From Tribonema minus (taxonomy: Eukaryota; Sar; Xanthophyceae; Tribonematales; Tribonemataceae): 64,000 nucleotides of DNA. Where the stretch lies: contig JAFCMP010000510.1 of the NCBI GenBank assembly GCA_017506865.1, positions 765,669-829,668 on the forward strand, given 5' to 3'. A program made the position numbers and the translations under genes. Each line of letters begins with the position of its first letter. Within the stretch, counting starts at the first letter, position 1. The notes under the pieces are model-generated. The model had not been told where the DNA came from. It saw only the letters and a list, made by a program, of their open reading frames with translations, and searched no databases. This document shows positions 56,001 through 64,000 of this stretch, in pieces.

Positions 56001-58647
56001 ACTCACCGCATCTCATTGAGCAGAACTTCAACGCCGACGCCGTCGAACTCGTAGATCTCACGCAGGCGAGCGCTGTAGGACTCCAGCCGCTCCGCGTCAA
56101 TCTGTTTTGACGAGTGCAGCAGTTGCGCGTTACCACTGCTCAGCATTGTATACACCTCAACTTTGAAGTTTGCTGAAAGAGAAAGGAAGTTACGGTGCGA
56201 GTAGGTAGTTTGCTGGGGTCTGCGCAATGCAGCAACGCCCAAGGTCTGCTGATATTGTACGACTCCAGCCGCTCCGCGTCCATCTGCTCCGGCAGGCGCA
56301 GCGGTCGCACGTTACCACGGCTCAGCATCGTATATACCTCAAAATTGAAGTTTGCTGAATATTTGAGAGAATACGGGTTTACAGTATGAGGAAGTTGCTG
56401 CAGTCTGACATTGTGCAGTCATTAAAGTACTTGCAACAAACGGGATTCACGCAGGCGCGCGCTGTACGACTCCGGCCTCTCCGCGTCTATCTGCTCCAGC
56501 GAGTGCAGCAGTCGCCACTCAACAATGCCATGTGTATGTGTAGCTGAAAGAAACGGGATCACAACACAAGCAGTTTGCTTGAGTCTGAGCAGCGCAGCGA
56601 CGCCCAGGATCTGCTGATGCTGAATGACTTCGGCCTCTCCGCGTCTGTATGCTCCGGCATGGGCAACAGTCGGTTACCAGTAATCGCGGTGTTGTCGCTT
56701 TCAAAGCAAGAGAACAAGTCCAGCAGGGCTCACAAAAATAAGGGGATAATGCTGTTGGCGGCGGTCGCGGCAGCCTAACGTGCAAGAGGGATGTATTCTA
56801 CACCATTGAATTTTCTGTTGAAGTAGTGTTTTCGGGCCTGCACGCACGCAATACAGTAGGTATGCGCGGGTACAAGTCAACGTGTCGCACCTGCTTGACC
56901 GTGTTCTTGTGCAATACAGAAGGTATACGCGCGCAATACAGTAGGTATACCTGCTTGACCATATTCTTGAATGCCAGGATCAGCAGCTGGCGCCGCGCCG
57001 CTGTCACGATGCTGTAGCTGCAGTGCGCACATGCGGATATACAGCGTGATTGGGAGTGAGATCATGAATGTTGTGCGGCGGTTAGAATGATAGGGCATGT
57101 AGAAGGCACTAAAAAACAAAAACTACACCAAGGGGTCACCTGGAAAGGGGTCTTTGCGGCATCCGGTTGCAGCACTGTCTGATCTCTGCTCCATTGTTTT
57201 TTCTGCTCTAATCTTTGTACAAGCAAGAAGGCATCATGGAAGCCACAGAAAGGCAGCTGCGCATCGTTGTGAGTCCAAAACAGCGTAGAAATTTATGGTT
57301 CCCCTGCGTAGGGTCAACAGTAGCGTGTCTTTCTTTCCCTTTGGAGTGCCTGAAAGAGCCAACATCGCTGCGATCAGACAAGAGCATTCGAAATCTCAAC
57401 TTGAACTTTGGGGCACTGGCGAGGATCAGCGCTTGCAAAGGGGTGAACGAGGGTGACGGTCAGGGTCGAAGCTCAACCCTAACCCTAACCCTAACCCCAC
57501 CCTCACCCTTGTCAAGTCCTCGACTCATTCATCCCTCGCGATACAAGTTTGAGCGCTCGTGACATTCGAGTGACAGAGGTGCGGCTGTAGAGCACACTTC
57601 ACGCGTGATTTGAACGCGTCAAGCATGCGCCGGCAACCAGCTGGAAACACATATTCTGTTTGCTTCCTGCGTGCCTGCGGCTGTCGCGTGATGTCATGTG
57701 ATGGCCTTCTGGTGGCGCTTTCCATGACTTTCCGCTAAGGGTTAGGGTTAGGGTTAGAGTCAGGCTACCAGGATCTACGTGTGGCTTGCTAACACCTTGA
57801 AGGTGTCTCGATACGCATGTAAAATCTCTTGGCGGCACTCATCCCGCGCCCTGCTGCGCATGACAGCTCCCTCGTGGAAACGCACGCGCTCCAAGGGGAC
57901 CAGGCGTAGACTGGGTACTTTTTGCAAGCCCCCGGGGGAGGTTGGCAGTGTGCCAAATCACACCTCTTGCTGACAGGCAGCCAGTGAGTGTTAGGCACAG
58001 CTGCTGCAGTAGAGGCGATAGGTGGTAGGCACTGTGACAGTAAAAAGCCCACCCACTCTGCCCTTCTTGCACTGAGGGGGTAGGGTACAGGTGAAAAAAG
58101 GGGGGGGGGGGGGCATTTGAAGGTGCTGGGGTACCCAGGTGGTTTCGCCCCTAGCTCTTTGCCGTTTTTCCCCCTTTCCCCCGCAGCCAGCAAGCGACAA
58201 TACATCAGTGTTACAGTGAGACATTTGCTCTGTTGTTTGTGCCCTGCCTGCTATCCCCCCAAAGCTTGTAAAAACACCTCAAGTGTCGTGCGAGCCCACC
58301 TGCAATCGCCTCTTTTCGCCTTCCTTGTGCTGCATCTACTGACCTGCACCAGTGCCGCTGGCACGTGATGATCTCTCTGCGGTACTTTTTGAGCGCCCTC
58401 TGCCCGCGCGAACTCTATTTGCGAAGGTGCATGCTCATGTCCCCAACACAGCGAGCAGCATGCACCACCGCCCACAAAATTCAGGCAAAAATGCCTGCAA
58501 TCGCTCTGCTCACCTGCGCCAGTACCGCTGGCACGTGATGATCTTCTGGCGGTACTTTTTGAGCGCCCTCTGCGCGCGTGACTGGCCCGCCGCCTCCAGC
58601 ACTTGCCGGAGGATGTCCGCAGCGTCCGCGCGCTTCTTCAGCTCCGC
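44067..58647 (-). CDS. Unidentified helical protein with an IQ-like segment, at least 15 exons, 5' end outside the window
   Basis: Exons, 5' to 3' on the minus strand: 58647-58514, 57017-56951, 56101-56007, 54844-54764, 54034-53978, 52867-52747, 52614-about 52547, 51584-51432, 50780-50723, 48885-48798, 48111-48000, 47466-47138, 46347-46278, 45297-45241, 44357-44067. Phases agree at every junction except the unclear 3' end of the exon at 52614. The visible ~590 aa begin with a charged helix and an IQ-like RALKKYRQKIITCQRYWR, then IDAERLESYSARLREIYEF, TAQQLLWRRTGPPKEPS, a Ser/His-rich stretch (SIASHRHRQGNQHSE), GVKHRLIPAALRNPLVDALL, MEDVRLALLSGVNGQAMS, RMAPMLLLHAVTCYDIAAIV, a poly-Ala/Gly/Ser stretch, EDAAIAELQGLIEMLQTQ and an Ala-rich end NYAAVFAAARGVVVSRISG. 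I do not recognise the family; a cytoskeletal or flagellar calmodulin-binding role is only a guess from the IQ-like and coiled-coil segments. One donor (after 51432) is GC rather than GT. Confidence 0.65.
44840..45080 (-). repeat. Donor-side copies of the 45.2 kb exon
   Basis: GCAGTGCTCACCTGCGCCTG followed by CAGCATTTCTG/CAGCATCTCCAT occurs at about 44858-44890 and 45038-45078. This repeats the end of exon 45241-45297 (GLIEMLQTQ) and its donor, with a shared GTGGACTGTGGACTG flank, at a spacing near 180 bp. Confidence 0.8.
47220..47470 (-). repeat. CTG/CGG-rich low-complexity coding stretch
   Basis: Within exon 47466-47138, long runs of GCC/CCG and CTG/CAG codons encode poly-Ala, Gly/Ser and Ser runs. 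CAG/CTG trinucleotide runs of about nine units occur near 47280-47325. Length polymorphism is likely here. Confidence 0.7.
48155..48690 (-). repeat. Acceptor-side copies of the 48.1 kb exon
   Basis: Copies at about 48173-48232, 48290-48340, 48400-48450, 48530-48570 and 48640-48685 share GCGCAGCGTGCCGTCGTGCG, CGAGTGCCGCAGCGGGCCTG and a flanking ATCATGAATCAACATGTTGT block. The real exon starts at 48111 on the minus strand. Confidence 0.85.
49206..49398. repeat. Interstitial telomere repeats, both orientations
   Basis: A CCCTAA run (about 49206-49236) is followed by a near-perfect TTAGGG run (about 49313-49380) and, directly after it, CCTAACCCTAACCCC. This opposed arrangement lies 150-330 bp from the inverted LINE fragment. 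Confidence 0.88.
49541..49794 (-). mobile_element. 5'-truncated LINE tail, inverted copy 2
   Basis: Reverse complement of 42762-43016, differing at only a handful of positions that I noticed. It includes the end of the reading frame (ADVLRKAGLAKRQIHIELSI … LLGHSAD), the stop and the whole 3' UTR to CCATACGTAC. Copies sharing an exact 3' end but different 5' ends are the hallmark of target-primed reverse transcription. Confidence 0.85.
50114..50189 (+). repeat. Interstitial TTAGGG repeat run
   Basis: About 12 units of TTAGGG, seven of them perfect and contiguous, lie in an intron of the minus-strand gene. Confidence 0.92.
50455..50640 (-). repeat. Donor-side copies of the 50.7 kb exon
   Basis: TCTGCAGCAGCGCTCACCGG followed by ACAGCAGCGCCAGCCGCACG occurs at about 50463-50510 and 50583-50627 as well as at the true exon end (50708-50752). 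The flanking TTGAGGCACGTCACT block is also repeated; the spacing is about 120 bp. Confidence 0.88.
51660..51755 (-). repeat. Acceptor-side copy of the 51.5 kb exon
   Basis: GGGACGAGCCTGTGCTTGAC, GCCGCGCCGCGCCATGAGCG and CTGCCTCCGCCGCCACCTGTTGAA repeat the first half of exon 51584-51432 and its acceptor. A weaker version lies at about 52450-52480. Confidence 0.85.
55570..56520 (-). repeat. Copies flanking the 56.1 kb exon
   Basis: Donor-side copies (ACTCACCGCATCTCGATGAG, GACGCTGTCGACCTCATAGA) lie at about 55576-55635, 55690-55748 and 55813-55855. Acceptor-side copies (CCAGCCGCTCCGCGTCCATC, TGCTCC) lie at about 56262-56320, 56455-56515 and 56632-56660. The real exon is 56007-56101. Confidence 0.85.
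57474..57758. repeat. Two short telomere-type runs in opposite orientation
   Basis: CCCTAA units at about 57474-57503 and TTAGGG units at about 57736-57757, both in the intron after the 58.5 kb exon. Confidence 0.8.
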
Positions 58648-58895
58648 CTGCAAACCGAGACAATGATAATACGGTTATTCACCGATGACATGGGCACTAC
58701 GCACATGCTGAGCGTGCGTGTCCGCTACCACAAATGTGATGATTCATGTATACCGGGGGTGCGGCACGGTACGGCCTGCACGGAGGCGCAGGTGCGTCAA
58801 TGCTTGAACTTTATGTGTGACTGGCCCGCCGCCTTCAGCACTTGCCGGAGGATGTCCACAGCGTCCGCGCGCTTCTTCAGCTCCGCCTGCAGACA
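58328..58895 (-). repeat. Copies flanking the 58.5 kb exon
   Basis: About 58335-58402 copies the exon end and donor (CCGCTGGCACGTGATGATCT, GGTACTTTTTGAGCGCCCTC). About 58818-58892 copies the exon start and acceptor (CACTTGCCGGAGGATGTCCA, TTCTTCAGCTCCGCCTGCAG). Confidence 0.88.
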
Positions 58896-58959
58896 CAGAC
58901 ATCAGTTTTTATTACCAGTGAAGTACCGGTATGTCACCGAGACAGCACCTGTCACGGCT

Positions 58960-61071
58960 ATGGTTGCCAGTGGAAAGCGCAGTCGACGCAGAGGTAAACA
59001 CAGACGGCGGACGCAGGAGCGACAGGCCCAGTGCGACAATTCTCGTGCACCCCTGGCACCAGCCACCACACCGCCGAGGGGCGGTGCCTCTGCCCCCTCA
59101 GCACCAATATCCGGGCCGGCGAAGGTCACCACCGTGACGGTGGCGACCCGGATACCCTCAACCGTGTGCCATACAGTCACCGTGGAGGAGCAGCAAGACG
59201 CGCTGGCAAAAGCCACCAACTATGGTTTTTCCACTTGGCACACGGGCCTGCAGGCACTCCACAAACAGGCGCTTGGGGAAAACACAGCGACGCTAGCACG
59301 TGGTGGGGAGCTTCGCCCCGTGAGCAACGTGGGCAACGGCAACTGCCTGATTCATACAGCTCTACACGGCATAGACAGCGTCGCAGTTGAGCACGGACTG
59401 CCGGCCCCAGCACTGGTGATTGCCATGCGAGAGGCACTGCTGGACGGGATGGTGGCATACGTCACGCAGGGGGCGGGCAAACAAGGGGCCAGCATGTCAT
59501 CGATGCGTCAACTGACCGCGCATGCAGCAGCCCAACCTGCGTGTACACGTGAACAATTCGACACGTACGGGACACGCGCTCGCTGCCTCGCAATCGAGTA
59601 CGGCACAAATGAAACGGACAGCGCGGACAGCGGGCACACGCTCCTGCTGCAACGCCTACAGGAAGAGGGCGTGTGGGGACGGCCCCTCGGTTTGTCTGTG
59701 TGGGCCATTGTTGCAGCGGTCTACGCGGTCTCGGTGACGGTGTGGCAGGCCGAGCCTCAGGCCACTGGCAGCACGCAAAAATCAACAGGGCTGGTGCTGG
59801 CACAACTGATGGGGCTGCCAGCGGTATTCGCACCGGCAACTCCAGCTCAGCCTGACTGCCATCTGGATGTGCTGTGGACGCCGCCTGGGCTATATACAAA
59901 TGTGGGACACTTTGAACTGCTTGTCGCCCCTGCGGCAGCTCCGCCCTTGCCAACCACTATGACAGCGTCGGCGACCACTCAAGCTAACAGCACCCACATC
60001 ACGGCTCCGAGTCGGACACAGCCCCGTACTGCGCTGCAGTTGCCACAGCAGCCTGAGCCACTGAGGTGTCCTTTATGCACACTGGCATTTTGGCAGCTTG
60101 GTCAGAAAGAGGACAGCAAACAGCGAGGCAAACTGTCAGCTGCGAGCCGCATGGCACCGGTAGTGGCCCACTTCAACGGTGGTAGCTGCACGAGGTCGAT
60201 GCTGAACCCTGAGGCGAGCACATCACACTGTCAGCAAAATCTGGCGGCAGCATACGCCAAGGGCATCCGGCAGCAGGTTGATCACGACCCATCCGGTGAC
60301 CGTGCCCCTTCAGGCAGCAGTACCTGCAACACTGGGGCACACCATGCCAAGCGTGTGCAGGAGATGAGCACCATGTATGGTTGCACGGCAGAAGACTTCC
60401 TACGGGCGGTAAGGAAGCTGAGTCCATGCACAGGTGCCTGCGGTCTGGTCCATATGTCAGCCAGCGCGGGGCAGAGGCAATGCGCGCTGACCTCGCCATG
60501 CCACACGTGTCGACGGAATGGAAGCGCCCCCACGCGCGCACGCCCGGCAGTACCCCCGGGCCAGTCCGAGGGCGGGGGTGCGGGTAGCGACGGCGCGGCC
60601 GCGGCGGCGGGGGCTGCCGCAGCGACACCTCCAAAGCCACCGGCGGTGCCGGCTAGTGGCGCTGCCAACTCAAAGTCCAGCAAGAAACGCCCGGCGGCCA
60701 CGGCAACCGGCGCGCAACGCCGGCGCCGAACGGCAGCTGCTGCAGCACCGCCTGGCAGCGCCGGCAGCCGCACTCAGTCTAACAGCCTAAGGCTGCAGGA
60801 CAGCAGCCCCCCCACGGGACGGCCGTGGGATGGGCGGACATGGACTTGGACCCGCCGGACGATGCCGCGTCACCGCCCCCCCCGACCACCACCACCAGTG
60901 GCAGGCCCTCAAAGCCCCAGTCACGAGCATCCCTGGCTTGGGACCTCTCGACGCCCTCGGTCGTCCACGCACTTGACCAGACCAATGAGGCGGATCTACT
61001 GCTGCTACGGTTCACCACGACTGCCAACCCCTTCCGCACTCAGCTGCAGTGCACCCAGTGGGCACGGCTAG
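58960..61071 (+). CDS. Retrotransposon protein, N-terminal part with OTU-type cysteine protease domain
   Basis: I start at the ATG at 58960; the open frame extends further left only through copies of the host gene's exon. Residues 1-30 are strongly basic (GKRSRRRGKHRRRTQER). The OTU core has the Cys box VGNGNCLIHTALHG (Cys about residue 129; usual form DGNC, here NGNC), AMREALLDGMVAYV, and the His box VGHFELLV (His about residue 317). A Cys-rich segment follows (LRCPLCTLAFW … HFNGGSC; CTGACGL … CHTCRR), possibly zinc-binding. OTU proteases cleave ubiquitin linkages; their role in retroelements is not known in detail. The sensible reading leaves this frame near a C7 run at about 60808, after which the frame is Pro/Arg-rich noise. 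Confidence 0.7.
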   Translation: MVASGKRSRRRGKHRRRTQERQAQCDNSRAPLAPATTPPRGGASAPSAPISGPAKVTTVTVATRIPSTVCHTVTVEEQQDALAKATNYGFSTWHTGLQALHKQALGENTATLARGGELRPVSNVGNGNCLIHTALHGIDSVAVEHGLPAPALVIAMREALLDGMVAYVTQGAGKQGASMSSMRQLTAHAAAQPACTREQFDTYGTRARCLAIEYGTNETDSADSGHTLLLQRLQEEGVWGRPLGLSVWAIVAAVYAVSVTVWQAEPQATGSTQKSTGLVLAQLMGLPAVFAPATPAQPDCHLDVLWTPPGLYTNVGHFELLVAPAAAPPLPTTMTASATTQANSTHITAPSRTQPRTALQLPQQPEPLRCPLCTLAFWQLGQKEDSKQRGKLSAASRMAPVVAHFNGGSCTRSMLNPEASTSHCQQNLAAAYAKGIRQQVDHDPSGDRAPSGSSTCNTGAHHAKRVQEMSTMYGCTAEDFLRAVRKLSPCTGACGLVHMSASAGQRQCALTSPCHTCRRNGSAPTRARPAVPPGQSEGGGAGSDGAAAAAGAAAATPPKPPAVPASGAANSKSSKKRPAATATGAQRRRRTAAAAAPPGSAGSRTQSNSLRLQDSSPPTGRPWDGRTWTWTRRTMPRHRPPRPPPPVAGPQSPSHEHPWLGTSRRPRSSTHLTRPMRRIYCCYGSPRLPTPSALSCSAPSGHG

Positions 61072-61469
61072 TGGAGCACGCCACACGACTACTGGCGGAC
61101 GCCACAGACAGTGCACGTGAGGCGGCACGGGTGCGCCTCCACCATGGTGCCGGGGCGTTTGCTCATCAGGTTTCTCAGACTCTAGTGCAGCGCGGCTACA
61201 GGCTGCTGCACCTGCTAGCAGCAATGGCCTTTGGTAGGCAACCGGAGGGAACCGGTATGCCGCCTGCGGCCCGGCTGGCAGCGTTGCTGTCTGGCGACTT
61301 TGCGGAGCTACTGAGAAAGACGCTGTCAGCAGCAGCGGCGCTGCGGGCCCCAAACCAAACAACGCAGCTACGGCGTCGGCACAAACGAACTTCGATGCCG
61401 ACTGGACGGAGGCTGACTCCAGGCAGCAAACAGCATGCGCTGCCCTCTCAGGCAAGCGACGGGGGGTAG
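60800..61469 (+). CDS. Retrotransposon protein, linker part in a second frame
   Basis: This frame takes over near the C run at about 60808 and reads WADMDLDPPDDAASPP, then SLAWDLSTPSVVHALDQTNE and a helical stretch (AREAARVRLHHGAGAFAHQV, LLHLLAAMAFGRQP). It probably joins the OTU part to the reverse transcriptase. Near 61340-61360 the sense moves to the next frame (NAATASAQTNFDADWTEAD), which is open into the RT segment. Two shifts of the same sense suggest lost bases in homopolymers. Confidence 0.55.
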
Positions 61470-63385
61470 GCCTGGCTGCCGCACGACTAGAGGCGCGTGA
61501 AGCATGCGCCCCAGCAGACGAGGTCACGGCACAGGTGCTGGCAGCAAAGCACCCTGAAACTGGCACCCGGCCCGGGGTAGTCGATACGCCAATGGAGCAA
61601 GTGCGCGGCCTGGTACGCGACGCCCGGCGGCACTGCTTGCACGGCGCAGGGGTGGCAACGACCGCCGGGCCCGCTGGCAGCGGCAGTCCCGTCTTCGAAT
61701 CGGGTCAGGCGCATGATCGCAGCGATAGGCCTGAGGATGCTGCCAGCGCAGCCGGACGGCGCCTCGAGGTGGAGGCGACAGACATACTGTCGACCTTGTC
61801 CGCAGCAGGGGCGGGGAAGGCAGGAGGGCTGGACGGCCTACGCTATGAACACCTCTTGATGGCCGCTGGGCCTGGTGCACCAGTGAAAGCAGCCACCCGC
61901 CCCGTGGGCAGTGCCTCGCCAGGACTAGCTGGTGATTCAGAATCGGATGTGATGGAACCGGCATTCGCCCATCACCTGGCCAAGGTGTTCACGACGCTGC
62001 TTGTTGAGCCCGAACTGCTGCCGGAGCAATCGCAACGGCTTCTCCGCGCCGCGGCCCTCTCAGGCATAGGACAGAAGCGGCGTCCGATCGCCTGCTCCAG
62101 TGTCTGGCGCAGACTCCTCGGGTCCACAGCGGCACGGGGTGTCAAGGGCAAAATATCGGGGCTGCTGGCCTCCATGTCGCAGTTTGGCGTAGGATACCGG
62201 TCTGGCGTCGAGCATGTGGCAGCGCGCGCGCGCGTGTGGCACGAGCTGTATGGCACCACAATCCAGCTGGACTGTGAGAACGCATTTAACAGTGTGGATC
62301 GCGCCGCCATTGTGCGGGGACTTATGCTCTTCTGTCCGGAGCTGCTCCCGCACTTTGAGTCCGTATACTGTGGTGACACTGCCCCAGAGATGCGAGTGGA
62401 GGTGAACGGTGAAGCTCGCATTATCTGCTCCCACCTAGGGTGCCAGCAAGGGGACCCTCTAGGGCCGCTGTACTTTGCAGTGGCAGCGGCATTCCTACTC
62501 TTCTACCCTGATGGAGTGAGTGCGACGCCCGGCAGTATGCCGGCCTACGGCCACAGCACAGCGGAACCGCCAGCCCCGCACTGCGCTTTCCTGGATGACC
62601 TCAACGTGCTGCAAGCTGCCTACTTCGACGATGCAGCGGCCGCTGGGGTGGCAGAGGTGATCCGTCGGCTTGCGGCAGGGGGCCTACGCGTTCGACCAGA
62701 CAAGTCGCTGGCCATTGCCATGCGCGGCACAGTGTTTGATGAAGCGGCCAGAGCACGCCTGCGCGCCCTTGACATACCGTTTGTGGACGCCACCATGCCA
62801 GAATCCAGTCAGGGCTTTACGTCGGTCGGGGTACCGGTAGGGCACCCAGCCTATGTGCATGCTGCCATGAGCAAGCATCTTGTTGACGCAGGGACATGGC
62901 GATTGTCGTGGCAGCTAGCTGGGATGGCGCGGCATCACCTACAGGCAGCACAATTCATTCTGCGCAGGTCACTGACAAAGCGCATGGGCTTCTTAGCTCG
63001 GGTCGTTGACACGGCTTTGAGTGAGACATGGCTGCACGCATTTGACGGGTTCTGTGCATGGACGCTTGAACGCATGCTGCACCTGCACGGCTGCGCTACC
63101 GCGGCAGTCATGAAGTCACACCTGCTGGCCGCCTGCACTGCTGGTGACAATGAGGTAGCCAGCAGTGGCAGCGTGCTGGTATTGCCGCGCTTGGGCCCGC
63201 CAGAACTCACGGACATCGCAGTGCCACTGCGGGCGTCACGGTTGCCGGAGCGACGAGGCGGTCTGGGCATGCCGCTTTTGGGGCTACTGGCACCAGCCGC
63301 ATACACGGCCCAGGCATGCACAACACTGCGGCCTGGCAATAATTCATGCCACTGTGGCAGCAGGGGCCCTGAGGCTCGGCACTGA
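61350..63385 (+). CDS. Retrotransposon reverse transcriptase domain
   Basis: The motif order fits a non-LTR reverse transcriptase: KAGGLDGLRYEHL near 61823, KRRPIACSSVWRRLLGS near 62075, motif A LDCENAFNSVD (catalytic Asp codon 62270), motif B CQQGDPLGPLY near 62440, motif C FLDD (codons 62588-62599), motif D GGLRVRPDKS near 62680 and motif E FTSVGVPVG near 62817. The catalytic Asp residues are all present. The C-terminal thumb-like region continues to RRGGLGMPLLGLLAP. At about 63340 the sense leaves the frame and returns near 63410. It copies element RNA into DNA at the target site in an intact element; whether this copy is active is doubtful. Confidence 0.8.
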
Positions 63386-63409
63386 CGAACACGGCGCAGT
63401 CACCTGTTC

Positions 63410-63859
63410 GCGCAGCACTCATGCGCAATACGCGAGGACCAGGGACTGCCGCCAATCATCGAGGCCGTGCGACGCTCTACGCGAGCGCTGACAGCTGATG
63501 GCGGCGAAAAATCACGCACAGCTGTGGCCGAGCAGCTCCCAGCATCGTTGCTACGGTGGGCAGCGGATACAACGGCCGCAGCGTCGACGCTCCCCACTGC
63601 GGTGCAAGCGATCTACGCCGCAACTGCCGTCACGGAGACGGGGACCACTGAGCCAGCCCCACACACCCACGGCATTGTGCCTGGCGCCGAGGCGGCCGCT
63701 GCGGCGGCGACCGTACCTGGCCCTCAAGCCGCTGCCGCGGCTGCCTCTTCCACGCCGCTAAAACACAAACTAGCGCGGAAGAAAGCAGCTGCAGCGGCGG
63801 GCAGGAGGACGACGACGACGACTGGGAGGCCTATGCTGACGAGATCTGCAGAAAGGTAG
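63410..63859 (+). CDS. Retrotransposon protein, segment after the reverse transcriptase
   Basis: Back in the RT frame: CAIREDQGLPPIIEAVRRST, LTADGGEKSRTAVAEQLPAS, then Ala-rich and Lys-rich stretches. A stop is reached at 63857, but the same frame reopens at once and reads KPAFQMFFDVKYEDCLVEDL to the window edge, so the element continues to the right. No endonuclease domain is reached inside the window. Confidence 0.5.
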   Translation, partial: AQHSCAIREDQGLPPIIEAVRRSTRALTADGGEKSRTAVAEQLPASLLRWAADTTAAASTLPTAVQAIYAATAVTETGTTEPAPHTHGIVPGAEAAAAAATVPGPQAAAAAASSTPLKHKLARKKAAAAAGRRTTTTTGRPMLTRSAER

Positions 63860-64000
63860 TGCCCCGCCGCCGGCGCGGTCACTTCACGCACGGACTACAA
63901 GCCGGCCTTTCAAATGTTCTTCGACGTCAAATACGAGGACTGCCTGGTGGAGGACCTAGAGGCTGCCTCGGCTGGTGCCGTGGGCAAGCCGACGCAGCTA

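Larger units (their letters stand above)
58900..64000 (+). mobile_element. Non-LTR retrotransposon with OTU protease and reverse transcriptase, right end outside the window
   Basis: At least 5.1 kb, on the opposite strand to the surrounding gene, starting just after a copy of that gene's exon edge; it therefore probably sits in an upstream intron. Order: basic N-terminus, OTU domain, Cys/His segment, Ala/Pro linker, reverse transcriptase, further Ala/Lys-rich segment. The reading moves through three frames, so it is either degenerate or affected by single-base errors in C or A runs. The OTU-plus-RT architecture recalls the Dualen/RandI elements of Chlamydomonas. The left boundary is approximate and no target-site duplication is identified. 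Confidence 0.7.

Noticed and set aside
1..64000. tRNA, rRNA or snRNA genes
   Set aside because: I did not recognise any cloverleaf with A and B boxes, rRNA core or U-snRNA sequence by eye; a covariance-model scan would be needed to exclude them.

Overview
This window is nuclear DNA from a eukaryote with large, repeat-filled spliceosomal introns. It carries four multi-exon genes, one large non-LTR retrotransposon and fragments of others. The most likely host is a single-celled or filamentous alga, possibly a stramenopile. The signs are TTAGGG/CCCTAA telomere-type repeats scattered through introns, high GC, Ala/Gly-rich proteins, an organelle-type pentatricopeptide gene and an OTU-protease/reverse-transcriptase element of the kind known from algae. 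That placement is inference; nothing in the window names a species.

Layout: (1) 423-9962, + strand, seven exons, a 556-aa PPR protein, probably organellar. (2) 9963-12286, a tail-to-tail spacer with a degraded mobile-element reading frame. (3) 28647-12287, - strand, eleven exons, a 791-aa ribosomal-L1-domain nucleolar protein (RSL1D1/Utp30/Cic1 type) with a very long Ala/Lys/Gly tail. (4) A 308-bp divergent promoter region. (5) 28956-40581, + strand, eleven exons, a 451-aa central-channel nucleoporin NUP62/Nsp1. (6) 40582-44066, a spacer holding the 3' end of an R2-like or Dualen-like LINE; a second, inverted 5'-truncated copy of the same tail lies at 49541-49794. (7) 58647-44067, - strand, at least fifteen exons of a long helical protein I do not recognise, its 5' end outside the window. 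(8) About 58900-64000, + strand, a non-LTR retrotransposon (OTU cysteine protease, Cys-rich segment, reverse transcriptase) apparently inserted in an upstream intron of gene 7, broken by single-base frameshifts and cut by the window edge.

I assigned exons by following protein homology and checking intron phase at each junction. For PPR, RSL1D1-like and NUP62 every junction keeps frame and the summed lengths are whole codons (557, 792 and 452 including stop). For the unknown gene all junctions keep frame except the 3' end of one exon near 52550.

The outstanding observation is that the introns of all four genes are largely built from decaying copies of the neighbouring exon edge. A piece containing the end of an exon with its GT donor, or the AG acceptor with the start of the next exon, recurs two to six times at roughly 100-200 bp spacing, increasingly decayed. 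I count several dozen such copies, and some still carry intact splice sites and open frames. A GC-rich word (GAGCGCTGCTG) recurs at many donors and acceptors and seeds minisatellites inside introns. Together with ubiquitous TTGAAGT words and telomere-like hexamers, this suggests that introns here grow by repeated local duplication across splice junctions.
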